Assembly (NCBI GenBank): GCA_949710005.1
Contig: OX453282.1
Location: 3,463,501-3,527,500 of the forward strand
Direction of reading: 5' to 3'
Length of the DNA: 64,000 bases
From: Ricordea florida
Lineage: Eukaryota > Cnidaria > Anthozoa > Corallimorpharia > Ricordeidae
The notes beneath the pieces are model-generated. The model did no database searches. It saw only the letters and a program-made list of their open reading frames with translations, and had not been told where the DNA came from. A program made the translations under genes and the position numbers. Shown piece after piece: positions 1 to 11,100 of the stretch; position 1 is the first letter of the stretch, and each line of letters starts with the position of its first letter.

Positions 1-51
1 CTGATTGGTTGGAACTTGTGCATGCTGTTGAAGGTGCAAACAAGCAGTCAA
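1..51 (+). CDS. 3' part of an exon of an unidentified upstream gene
   Basis: The window opens inside a short open stretch whose frame-2 reading (D-W-L-E-L-V-H-A-V-E-G-A-N-K-Q-S) looks protein-like and stops at a strong donor, TCAA|GTAAGT, leaving phase 1. The family is not recognised. Phase 1 matches the acceptors of the 141-nt exon at 1284 and of every type A exon downstream, so this could be an upstream exon of the exon-array gene rather than a separate gene. Only 51 bases are visible, so the call rests on the donor and the reading frame alone. Confidence 0.35.
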
Positions 52-527
52 GTAAGTTTACATGTTTTGACTGCTGCTGAGATCAAGAACTGATCAATGT
101 GCCAGCTCTCCAAGTGTGAATAAGCCTTGCTATATACTTGTCCACATTGTTCTGGTTTAATCTAATCTTATATGGTTCTTGTTTTGAGGAATCCTGATTT
201 TGTATAAGCCTCGTGGTTTCATTCAGGATTCCTCACCATTTACTTTTTCAAAATTCCTGTAATTATTGTTTCATAGTTTATATTATTTGGCAAAGTATTA
301 TAAATATACAAATAAAATAAATAAATAAATAGATATGAATCTATTCATGAAAAATTTCATATACATGACTGGCGGAAGAAAGTGGAAGTCAGTAAGTGAA
401 AGATCATTGTAGTTATGTGAAAAACTTAAGCAGTTGCAAAGATAAGACCTGAAAAAAAAATTTAGCCTGAATTTTTTTCTCAGGTTTCATCTTTGCAACT
501 GCCTAAGAGTTGCTCACTTAACTGCAA
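52..527. other. Non-coding AT-rich stretch with a short inverted repeat
   Basis: No exon with a plausible acceptor, frame and donor was found. About 23-bp arms at 431-453 and 479-502 (core GCAGTTGCAAAGAT and its complement) form a hairpin around an A/T-rich loop. Similar words occur beside the antisense SINE-like copy near 45.9 kb, so this may be a decayed repeat tail. Confidence 0.4.
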
Positions 528-852
528 CAATCTTTTTCTTATTGAAAATAATTCAACTATGCTGAATATATTTAAAACCATAACTATAAAATGAAGTGGA
601 TGGAACTCAATAAGGAGAATAAAACATTTCATTAGGTGTACAAAATGTCCTTTGAATGTTCAGATACATTTTGTACAGTACCAGTGATAAAATTATCTCA
701 ACACAGTGCATCATTGCATGATGATAATTCCCTAATCCCATATTATTCTCATCACCATTAGCACTCCCTACAGTGTATGCTAATGCACCTATAAGATGTA
801 AACGTTTACTGTGGTGACTAAAAGGGATAAATATTATACACTTAATGTATTG

Positions 853-947
853 TCGGACCGAGGGAAACAGTTAGTTTTGTTTTCCCGAGAGTCCTGATGT
901 TTCAGAACTCGAGGGAAAACAAAACTAACTAGTTTCCTGAGGGACCA
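853..947. repeat. Short inverted-repeat (MITE-like) element, copy in block A
   Basis: Arms read GAGGGAAACAGTTAGTTTTG and the complementary CAAAACTAACTAGTTTCC, separated by a short loop. The same structure recurs at 1892-1986 in the duplicated block, and a diverged relative lies at 50182-50279 in an ECM29 intron, so it is a dispersed family rather than a local accident. Confidence 0.6.
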
Positions 948-1146
948 TACATCAAGTGCTTTGTTATTTATTTGGACTTTCCCTTAAACAAAATATAGCA
1001 AAAACAAACAAACAAAGATGGCACAACTGGCATGTGGGCAACAACTGTGCAATTGTATCCCAGTCGGGATATATTTAAATTTGATCGGGGGCAGTGACCA
1101 AGAATCGACCAATCACAGTGCTCATTTTCTTGAGTGAAAGTCTAGG

Positions 1147-1193
1147 TATATAACAATTAGTGTTGTTCAGTCAAAGAAAACAATTCATGTTGT
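1147..1193 (+). promoter_or_regulatory. Putative TATA promoter and 7-nt coding start exon, copy A
   Basis: TATATAA at 1147-1153 is followed by an initiator-like TTCAGTC at 1167-1172 and an ATG at 1187. ATG-TTG-T runs directly into a good donor, GTATGT (1194), giving phase 1, which fits the acceptor at 1284. The same arrangement is conserved in copy B. TATA, initiator and start exon are inferred from motifs only; the very short coding exon makes the start uncertain. Confidence 0.4.
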
Positions 1194-1283
1194 GTATGTT
1201 TTTGGGGTTGCTGTAATCAGTTTAAATTCTGAAATCACAGAAAGTGTTACACGCACTGGAGATTCATTTTTTGTTTACAACAG

Positions 1284-1424
1284 GTGCTGATAAAGTCTTG
1301 CATTCTCAAGAAATTGATGACAATACTAGCAGTTACTTTGCCGATGTTGACACATCTTCTTGTTGTTCCTTTGACCTGGATACCAATTGGTCTGACTCAG
1401 AGGACAAAGGAACATCATCAAAAG
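1284..1424 (+). CDS. 141-nt acidic Ser/Asp-rich exon (exon 2), copy A
   Basis: An acceptor (TTTGTTTACAACAG|) and a donor (AAAAG|GTGCTT) bound exactly 47 codons, phase 1 on both sides. The encoded segment is acidic and rich in Ser, Asp and paired Cys (for example DDNTSSYFADVDTSSCC). Copy B at 5255 has the same length and phase. No known domain is recognised. Transcripts from promoter A could splice this exon onto copy B or straight to the array, because all options keep the frame. Confidence 0.5.
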
Positions 1425-2244
1425 GTGCTTAATTTTAGTGTAATGGGATGAAACCTATGTGATGCACAGCATTATTGGCATGCTGTCTCTATTTGCATCT
1501 TGCCATCTGTAGCAAAGCTGGTGATGTCAACTCCATCTTGTTTTGATGTTATAAAAACCAGATAATGGCAATCTTTCTCTTATTGAAAATAATTCAACTA
1601 TGCTGAATATATTTAAAACTATAACTATAAAATGAAGTGGATGGAACTCAATAAGGAGAATAAAACATTTCATCAGGTGTACAAAATGTCCTTGAATGTC
1701 CAAATACATTTTGTACAGTACCAGTGATAAAATTATCTCAACACAGTGCATCATTGCATGATGATAATTCCCTAATCCCATATATTCTCATCACCATTAG
1801 TAGTCCCTACAGTGTATGCTAATGCACCAATAAGATGTAAACTTTTACTGTGGTGATTTGAAGGGATAAATATTATACACTTAATGTATTGTCAGACTGA
1901 GGGAAACAGTTAGTTTTGTTTTCCAGAGAGTCCTGATGTTTCAGAACTCGAGGGAAAACAAAACTAACTAGTTTCCTGAGGGACCATACATCGAGTGCTT
2001 TGTTATATATTTGGACTTTCCCTTAACCCTTTAAGACCCAATCGTACATATTTGTACGATTTGACATGTGATCAAAAAAACGTGGGCCCACTTTTGTATG
2101 AATTATGGGATTGGGGTAGAAACATTATTATGGGATATCTAACAACACAAGGTTCTTCTTGATCGAGTTTTTGGGGAATTTCAATGCAATAGTTGCCGTT
2201 TTTTATCGATATTTCTGTGTCCGAGTTTTGGTGGTCATTTAAAA

Positions 2245-4352
2245 ATGGCGGCACGCTATTTCTCTTTGGAAGAGGTGCTCGAAAGAGTTGTAAACGATGA
2301 CGAAGTGAGTGACTTAGACGATGAAAGTGAACAAGACATTGCAGATTTGCCATCAGAAAGCGACGAAAGTAATTCAACTGAACCCGAGGCTGAATTCAGC
2401 GAAAATAGTGACGACTCTGGTAAGTTTATGAGTTTGTTTACACTTGGAATGAAACATTTTTCGCTTACAAACAGTGTCGCTTTGATTTCTATTTCTTCTG
2501 AGTGAAATATTTCTTTTACAAACATTCAGTTTTGGGTAATGAAGATTCGGAGAGCAATAGCGGCCGAGATCGCAGTGTTAGCCCTTCGAGAAGGCAACTT
2601 GGTCGGACACAAGGTTTGCGTGCAAGACGCGGTCGAGGACGAGCTCTTCGAGGAACTCGCCGTGGTGGTCGCTGTGGTGGTCGCGAAAACAGAGGACGAC
2701 CACGAAATGCTGACCCTGATTTACAGTGGTCGAGAGATGCAGGAAGACACACTGCCCCTCCACAGTTCACTGAGGTGGCACCTGGAGCCTCCAGACGATT
2801 TGTAAACCCAGAGAATAATTCATCTAAGTTTTATTTTGATCTTGTTTTCACTGACAGCATCTGGGAAATTATTGTGCAGGAAACAAATAAGTACTATAAT
2901 TTTGTGGTTAGAACTGACCCAACCAAACATAAACAACCATGGAGCCCAGTTACAAGGGAGGAAATGGAGGCTTTTGTCGGGATAATTATTTTGATGGGCA
3001 TTGTTAAGCTTCCACGTTTTAGAATGTACTGGAGAGAAGATTCTTCAAGTAAGGTGAAGCTTAACATCAGAAACATCTTCACCCCCTCTTGGTGAAGAAG
3101 TTTTCTTCACCAAGAGGGGGTCAGTTCTATTATGTCACGGACCAGGTTTTTACAAATCTGGCGTTATTTTCATTTGGCTGATAATTCAACTGCTCCCCCA
3201 GTTGGTGCTGATGGATATGACAAGCTTTACAGAGTTAGAGAATTTCTTAATATCGTTTCCACCAACATCAGCAGGGAGTATAAGCTTTCACGGGACATTG
3301 CAATTGATGAAACCATGGTTCCTCACAAGGGCAGACTGTCCTTCAAACAGTATATAAAGAATAAGCCAACGCAATGGGGTATAAAACTCTGGGTGTTATC
3401 AGAGTCCCAGACTGGTTATGTTTACAAATTTCAAGTGTATCTTGGAAAAGAGGGGGGCAACCCAGAACAACATTTAGCTCGACGTGTTGTCAAAGATCTC
3501 ACAACGCCAATTGAAAGGAAGAACCATCATTTGTATATGGACAATTTCTACTGTGATCCATATCTGTTCATTGAACGCATGAACTGTGGCATTTTTTGCT
3601 GTGGAACAGTCCGGCATGGGAGGAAAGGATTTCCCAAGGATATTCTGATCGCGAAAGCTGATGAAAAGCGCTTGGCCCAGGGGCATTACCAGTTCAGAAC
3701 CCATGACCAGCTTGTTGCTATGAGCTGGTTTGACAGGCGTGGGGTTTACCTTCTATCCACAATTCATCCACCTCAAAATCCTGATGGGACCCTTTCAACT
3801 ATACCACGTAAGAATGGTCGGGAGAAAGTGGATGTTCCTTGTCCACCAGCCCAAGTGGACTACCAAAAGTACATGGGTGGGGTTGACCTATCTGACCAGC
3901 TCATCAAGACCTTTTCTGTGGTCAGGAAGTCAAGGAAAGCCTGGAAGAAGCTCTTTGGGTATGGCCTGGAGGTTTGTCTTCTTGATTCTTTCATTATTAT
4001 GAGGAAAACAAATCCCCAGTCCTCCCAGGAGTTTATACAGTTCAGCCTAGAAGTGGCTCGCCAGCTGATTGGGCAGAGGTCATTTCGAAGGAAAGCTGGC
4101 CGACCTCCCTTCCTCCCTCTATCTGAGACAGGTGAAAATAGGCTAGAAGACAGTAGACATGCTCTGGAAGTGACAGACAGTAGAAGGGACTGTGCTGTTT
4201 GTGCCAAGAGAGCCATCATGGAGGATCTTGGAAAGAATTTTCGATACAAGTCATCTATTGTTTGTGTCACCTGTAATCGTACTCCATTGTGCATAAACAA
4301 AGACCGAAATTGTTGGGAAAAGTGGCACACATTACGTGTTTATTGGCAGTAA
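2245..4352 (+). pseudogene. piggyBac transposase (DDE_Tnp_1_7), two exons, interrupted by one in-frame TGA
   Basis: Exon 1 (2245-2419) encodes an acidic N-terminus and ends in phase 1 at G|GTAAGT; exon 2 starts at 2530 after ACATTCAG. An Arg/Gly-rich segment is followed by the DDE domain. Candidate catalytic Asp codons are at 3306 (in IDETM), 3540 (in YMDNFY) and 3885 (in GGVDLSDQ), matching the three-Asp pattern of this family. A C-terminal Cys-rich zinc-binding region (CAVCAK, CVTC, near 4190-4310) precedes the TAA stop. The frame is otherwise continuous, but TGA at 3093-3095 interrupts it inside a perfect 19-bp-arm hairpin, so the copy is probably inactive unless the stop is bypassed or spliced around. 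An ATG at 3132 could start a shorter product with all three Asp residues but no N-terminus. Confidence 0.93.
3076..3121. repeat. Perfect short hairpin in the transposase gene
   Basis: Arms ACCCCCTCTTGGTGAAGAA and its exact complement are separated by GTT. The in-frame stop TGA (3093-3095) is part of the left arm. The structure looks like a templated inverted duplication that introduced both the stop and extra codons just before the conserved MSRTRF segment. Confidence 0.85.
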
Positions 4353-4939
4353 TAATGACTTGTGGACATTTATTTTCAGTGGACTTTGAAAAATGTAAAC
4401 ATGTTTTCTGTTCAATTTTGAAACCTGAGAGTTTAGTCTTTGTTCCTCTCAGCAGCAAGTAATTGCAACTCACCTTTACATTAGGGGTTACTTTATTGTA
4501 TTCAGGAATATTTACCTGTTTTTGCTTTTGAAAATACCTTCTTAGGACAAAGAATAGTATTTTTTCAAATTTCTTGCTTGTAAATAAGCCTCAAGTTTGG
4601 TTGATTTCAAAATACTGTTTACATTTGGCAGTCAACCGTCATTACACAAATGAGCATAATTTCTGTTCTATTTATGATATTCATAAGGGGTTTTTTTCAT
4701 TTGATTTCTTATAAAATTTGCCATTTGATTAACATAGGTAAAAAACAAAGAAGTTATCTTTTTATGGTGAAAAATGACACAGCTTGGTATTTATTGCTTT
4801 AAAACATCCATTTTTAGAAAGAAAATTTTATAAGGAATCCAAAAATGTATACTTTTATACCATTTAATTCTAGTCCTGATGAACTGTGACTCAAAATAAT
4901 GTTGCGGGTGGGGTGCAAAAAATTTTTCCAAAATAAATT
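4353..4939. other. 3' non-coding part of the piggyBac element
   Basis: AT-rich sequence between the transposase stop and the right terminal repeat. No further gene or exon is seen. Confidence 0.6.
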
Positions 4940-5116
4940 TGGGTCCTAAAGGGTTAAACAAAATATAGCAAAAACAAACAAACAAAGACGGCACAACTGC
5001 TATGTGGGCAACAACTGCGCAATTGTATCCCGGTCAGGATTTATTTATATTTGATCGGGGGCAGTGACCAAGAATCGACCAATCACAGTGCTCATTTTCT
5101 TGAGTGAAAGTCTAGG

Positions 5117-5163
5117 TATATAGCAATTAGTGTTGTTCAGTCAAAGAAAACAATTCATGTTGT
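5117..5163 (+). promoter_or_regulatory. Putative TATA promoter and coding start exon, copy B
   Basis: TATATAG at 5117-5123 and an initiator-like TTCAGTC at 5136-5142 precede ATG at 5157. ATG-TTG-T ends at donor GTATGT (5164), phase 1, as in copy A. The distance from TATA to the possible start site is slightly shorter than usual. The piggyBac right end lies about 160 bp upstream, so the transposon separates this core promoter from the upstream half of the duplicated block. Confidence 0.4.
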
Positions 5164-8100
5164 GTATGTGTTTGGGGTTGCTGTAATCAGTTTAAATTCT
5201 GAAATCACAGAAAGTGTTACATGCACTGGACATTCATTTTTTTGTTTACAACAGGTGCTGATAAAGTCTTGCATTCTCAAGAAATTGATGACAATACTAG
5301 CAGTTACTTTTCTGATGTTGACACTTCTTCTTGTTGTTCCTTTGACCTGGATACCAATTGGTCTGACTCAGAGGACAAAGGAACATTATCAATAGGTACT
5401 TAATGAAACCTATGTGATGCACAGCATAATTATTGGCATGCTGTCTCTATTTGCATCTTGCCATCTGTAGCAAAGCTGGTGATGTCAACTCTATCTTGTT
5501 TTGATGTTATGAAAACCAGATAATGGCCACATACAAAGAGTCTGGCCTGTGGTTTAGGCCAAGATATATTATAATAAGACTTTTCAGTCTCCCTAAATCA
5601 TTCCGTAGTTTTCAACAGAAATTACTTAACAGCTCAACATTCTCTAGTAAGCATCATCTCATAAACGGCAAGGACGCTTGCTTCCTCCCAACATATCATG
5701 CACTATACAGTTCCATCTGATTTATAACTGTGAGATACAAAAGTTCCACCAAGTTATCAAACATGAATACACGTTCCATTTGCTGTACACCAATACTTGT
5801 CAGTAATTGGTTTTAAACGACCTAAATGTATGTAAATTGTTTCCAAGTTTTTGCTTCAGATTCCAGCTACTTTTTTTTTTAGATCATTTTTATGTGTCTA
5901 TGGCATTTCGAGACAGTGGTTCTCTCAAAGCAACAGATGAGTCAGAGGCAGCAGTGTCAGACATGAGTTTGATGGCTGATGATGGTGGTGAGATGCTTGC
6001 AGGCAATTCCCAAAGACCATTAAATGGGTACTCTACTGGTGCTTTTTGCTGTGATGAATGGTTAAAGAGTATTGATGAAGCTAGTTCAGTGACAACAGAA
6101 GGAAAAGGAGTAAAATGCGAAGGTATAATAAGCCATGATGGCATCCCCTGTCGACACTAAACGACATTCTCTAGTAAGCATCATCTCATAAACAGCAAGG
6201 ATGCTTTCACTGACATTTATTCCTCCCAACATGTCACTCACTACAGTTCCGTCTGATTTTAAAACTGTGATGCAGTTACAAAATTTCCACCAAGTTATCA
6301 AACATGAATTAACAATTTCCATTTGCTGTACACCAATACTTGTCAGTAATCACCCTAAATGTATGTAAATTGTTTCCAAGTTTTGCTTCTCATTCCAGAG
6401 AATTTTTTTCATTTTAGAGATTAATAAAAGATGGTTGTCCATTGGGGAAGAAGTCAATGGTTCTCTCAAAGCAACAGACGAATCAGAGGCTGCAGTGTCA
6501 GACATGAGTTTGATGGCTGATGATGGTGGTGAGATGCATGTAGGCAATTCCCGAAGAACATTAAATGGGTGCTCTACTGGTGCTTTTTGCAGTCATGAAA
6601 CCAGGTTAAAGAGTATTGATGCAGCTAGTTCAGTGACAACGAAAGGTAAAGGAGTGAAATGCAAAGGTATAATAAGCCATGATGGCATCCCCTGTCAACA
6701 CTAAACGACATTCTCTAGTAAGCATCATCTCATAAACAGCAAGGATGCTTTCACTGACATTATTCCTCCCAACATGTCACTCACTAAAGTTCCGTCTGAT
6801 TTTAAAACTGTGATGCAGTTACAAAATTTCCACCAAGTTATCAAACATGAATTAACAATTTCCATTTGCTGTACACCAATACTTGTCAGTAATCACCCTA
6901 AATGTATGTAAATTGTTTCCAAGTTTTGCTTCTCATTCCAGAGAATGTTTTTCATTTTAGAGATAAGTAAAAGATGGTTGTCCATTGGGGAAGAAGTCAA
7001 TGGTTCTCTCAAAGCAACAGATGAGTCAGAGGCTGCAGTGTCAGACATGAGTTTGATGGCTTATGATGGTGGTGAGATGCATGTAGGCAATTCCCGAAGA
7101 ACAGTAAATGGGTGCTCTACTGGTGCTTTTTGCAGTCATGAAACCAGGTTAAAGCGTATTGATGTAGCTAGTTCAGTGACAACGGAAGGAAAAGGAGTGA
7201 AATGCGAAGGTATTAATAAGCCATGATGGCATCCCCTGTCGACACTAAATGACATTCTCTAGTAAGCATCATCTCATAAACAGCAAGGATGCTTTCACTG
7301 ACATTATTCCTCCCAACATGTCACTCACTACAGTTCTGTCTGATTTTAAAACTGTGATGCAGTTACAAAATTTCCACCAAGTTATCAAACATGAATTAAC
7401 AATTTCCATTTGCTGTACACCAATACTTGTCAGTAATCACCCTAAATGTATGTAAATTGTTTCCAAGTTTTGCTTCTCATTCCAGAGAATTTTTTTCATT
7501 TTAGAGATTAGTAAAAGATGGTTGGTCATTGGGAAAGAACTCAAGGGTTCTCTCAAAGCAGACAGTCAAGCATTGTACCTTTTGGCTGCAGCTCCATTAC
7601 CCATGGTTGGGTGGGTGCTGGAGCTCCCTTGCGACGTGCAGCATCGTCCTTTTGAGGTATGGTTGAAAGTGGGAAACGTTTTGTTCGCTTTTCTAGCTAT
7701 TTGCCACATTCCTGCACGGTAGGCTGCAAATCAGTGATCTTTCCCTGGTAACTTATCGTGAAGATTCGTCCCTTCCTCAGTTTTACTCTCCGTTGTGACA
7801 GCTTTCCGCGCGCATGTTGTTGACACTTTTTTTCTCGCGCACGTTCAGAACTGACGTCAAATTACGTGTAAAGTAGAGTAAGGCACACTTTTGAATTATG
7901 ATGTTGGAAGTCAAACATGAGAACCTCGTCTTAAGTTCTACCCTGTCTGTCTTTTCGCTTGTATAATTTTTTTTCTTGTCCTTGCTAATTGTTTCTTTTT
8001 GTGCATGAAATTTTGCAGGGATGCAAATTGTTGGATACGAACAGAGTCTCCTCTACTAACTATGATACGAACCATCCTCTCTGCTCCATTGATCCATTAA

Positions 8101-11100
8101 ACCCTACGAATTGTTTAAACTGCAACTGGCGTGCATTAGCAGAGCGACAAGGAGACAGCGACAAGGAGCGGAGTGAAGAGTTTATATTATCTAAAGGAAA
8201 AGGAGTGAAATGCAAAGGTATAATAAGCCATGATGGCATCCCCTGTCAACACTAAACGACATTCTCTAGTAAGCATCATCTCATAAACAGCAAGGATGCT
8301 TTCACTGACATTATTCCTCCCAACATGTCACTCACTAAAGTTCCGTCTAATTTTAAAACTGTGATGCAGTCACAAAATTTCCACCAAGTTATCAAACATG
8401 AATTAAGAATTTCCATTTGCTGTACACCAATACTTGTCAGTAATCACCCTAAATGTATATAAATTGTTTCCAAGTTTTGCTTCTCATTCCAGAGAATTTT
8501 TTTCATTTTAGAGATTAGTAAAAGATGGTTGTCCATTGGGGAAGAACTCGATGGTTCTCTCAAAGCAACAGATGAGTCAGAGGCTGCAGTGTCAGACATG
8601 AGTTTGATGGCTGATGATGGTGGTGAGATGCATGTAGGCAATTCCCGAAGAACATTAAATGGGTGCTCTACTGGTGCTTTGTGCAGTCATGAAACCAGGT
8701 TAAAGAGTATTGATGAAGCTAGTTCAGTGACAACGGAAGGAAAAGGAGTGAAATGTGAAGGTATTAATAAGCCATGATGGCATCCCCTGTCGACACTTAA
8801 CGACATTCTCTAGTAAGCATCATCTCATAAACAGCAAGGATGCTTTCACTGACATTATTCCTCCCAACATGTCACTCACTAAAGTTCCGTCTGATTTTAA
8901 AACTGTGATGCAGTGACAAAATTTCCACCAAGTTATCAAACATGAATTAAGAATTTCCATTTGCTGTACACCAATACTTGTCAGTAATCACCCTAAATGT
9001 ACGTAAATTGTTTCCAAGTTTTGCTTCTCATTCCAGAGAATTTTTTTCATTTTAGAGATAAGTAAAAGATGGTTGTCCATTGGGGAAGAACTCAATGGTT
9101 CTCTCAAAGCAACAGACGAGTCAGAGGCTGCAGTGTCAGACATGAGTTTGATGGCTGATGATGGTGGTGAGATGCATGTAGGCAATTCCCGAAGAACATT
9201 AAAATGGTGCTCTACTGGTGCTTTTTGCAGTCATGAAACCAGGTTAAAGAGTATCGATGCAGCTAGTTCAGTGACAACGAAAGGTAAAGGAGTGAAATGC
9301 AAAGGTATAATAAGCCATGATGGCATCCCCTGTCAACACTAAACGACATTTGTAGAAGGCACAAGTGTGATAAATGGACCCAAGCGTAATAAAGGTCCCA
9401 TCTGTAATAACTTTTGGACCCAAGTGTAATAAAGGTCCCATCTGTAATAACTTTTGGACCCAAGCGTAATAAAGGTCCTAATTAGCTTTATACTCAAACT
9501 GGTAATATGCCAACAACAAATTATGACCAATAAGAGGTAAAAGGAATAAAGTCACCTGATTTTATCTTCCGATGTTTTATGGCCAGTGAGGGTGAGTCTA
9601 ATGTTAAAACAATGAACATATTAATGAAATTGAGATTTTATGGGTGATTCTCCAGGTACCGGCACAGATGACGTAAAACAAGGCCATACAATAAAAAAAT
9701 GTCATTGAATAATTTATCCGCAATGGTGAAACAATGCGCTACGTCATCTGTGCCGGTACCTGGAGAAGGAGCCGATTTTATCGAGTGACCCTTGACATTG
9801 TACATGGTATTTCAAAACTCATGAATAATCCATAAAGGAAAAGCAAAAGAAATTAGTGTTTAATGAGTGTCTTTATACCTGATAAAGACATGGATAGACT
9901 TTCTTTCCAATTTTGTAGAGCAAAGTAAGCCCAAGTCTAGATATTAGAGCAAGAATGAGTTGATCTACATCGGAGATTTTTAGGCTATTCAAAAAACGAG
10001 CACGAGTGTATTGTCAGGTTAAAAGCTTGAGGCGAAGCGTAATCACTCATACCTCACCTTTTGAGGGAGTTATGTTACTAAATGTGGCCAAATTCAGCCG
10101 TGTGTGAAAAGATGCGAAAATGACCGAAATGAATACAGAGGGGGGGAATGAACACAATTCCACTGTATTGAAAACTGTTTAACCTATCAGTTTATCAAAG
10201 CGAACGGAACGGGAAAGATGCGACATATTTGCTTGTTCTGAAACTCTGACCTTTTTTTTTTAAGCATGTTCAGTTGTGGTCAGTAATTGCGAAAACTAGG
10301 CCGAGAGCCACGACAAGAGTTGTTGGCCTATATTTTTCCATTCAAATAGCTTGGTCACGTGACCTGTGACGTCAGCCATATAATTTAAGGTTAAAGATTA
10401 TAGATGTACTATTGTGGACATGTCTCATATTATGTAAGTTCATTACAGATGTGAACTTTATTACGCTTGTGTCCAAATGTTATTACAGATGGGACCTTTA
10501 TTACGCTTGGGTCCAATTATTACACTTGTGCCTTCTACAACATTCTCTAGTAAGCATCATCTCATAAACAGCAAGGATGCTTTCACTGACATTATTCCTC
10601 CCAACATGTCACTCACTACAGTTCCGTCTGATTTTAAAACTGTGATGCAGTTACAAAATTTCCACCGAGTTATCAAACATGAATTAAGAATTTCCATTTG
10701 CTGTACACCAATACTTGTCAGTAATCACCCTAAATGTATGTAAATTATTTCCAAGTTTTGCTTCTCATTCCAGAGAATTTTTTTCATTTTAGAGATTAGT
10801 AAAAGATGGTTGTCCATTGGGGAAGAACTCGATGGTTCTCTCAAAGCAACAGATGAGTCAGAGGCTGCAGTGTCAGACATGAGTTTGATGGCTGATGATG
10901 GTGGTGAGATGCATGTAGGCAATTCCCGAAGAACATTAAATGGGTGCTCTACTGGTGCTTTGTGCAGTCATGAAACCAGGTTAAAGAGTATTGATGAAGC
11001 TAGTTCAGTGATAACGAAAGGTAAAGGAGTGAAATGCGAAGGTATAATAAGCCATGATGGCATCCCCTGTTGACACTAAACGACATTCTCTAGTAAGCAT

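Larger units (their letters stand above)
528..1568. repeat. Tandem duplication, copy A (promoter, start exon, exon 2)
   Basis: This block of about 1.04 kb is repeated directly next to itself at 1569-5527, where it is interrupted by a piggyBac element. The copies share the inverted repeat near 850-950, the AAAACAAACAAACAAAG stretch, the TATA motif and the 141-nt exon. Differences are scattered substitutions and small indels. Copy A keeps the intact target TTAA at 984-987, which serves as the empty site for the insertion in copy B. Confidence 0.85.
2023..4957 (+). mobile_element. piggyBac-family DNA transposon inserted at TTAA
   Basis: TTAA target duplications lie at 2023-2026 and 4954-4957. 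Between them are 14-bp terminal inverted repeats, CCCTTTAAGACCCA (2027-2040) and its complement at 4940-4953 with one mismatch, and a single transposase gene. The uninterrupted TTAA at 984-987 in the neighbouring duplicate confirms the exact boundaries and shows that insertion came after the duplication. TTAA targets and CCC..GGG ends are hallmarks of the piggyBac superfamily. Element length is 2,927 bp. Confidence 0.97.
1569..5527. repeat. Tandem duplication, copy B, interrupted by piggyBac
   Basis: This is the second copy of the block at 528-1568. Excluding the inserted transposon it is about 1,030 bp. Its junction with copy A is direct: the same GATAATGGC motif precedes 1569 and ends copy B at 5527. 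The first exon-array intron begins just after it. Confidence 0.85.

Noticed and set aside
5162-5395. 77-residue frame starting MYVFGV
   Set aside because: It is in a different frame from the phase-consistent exon and crosses the acceptor at 5254; the alternative frame is not kept in copy A.
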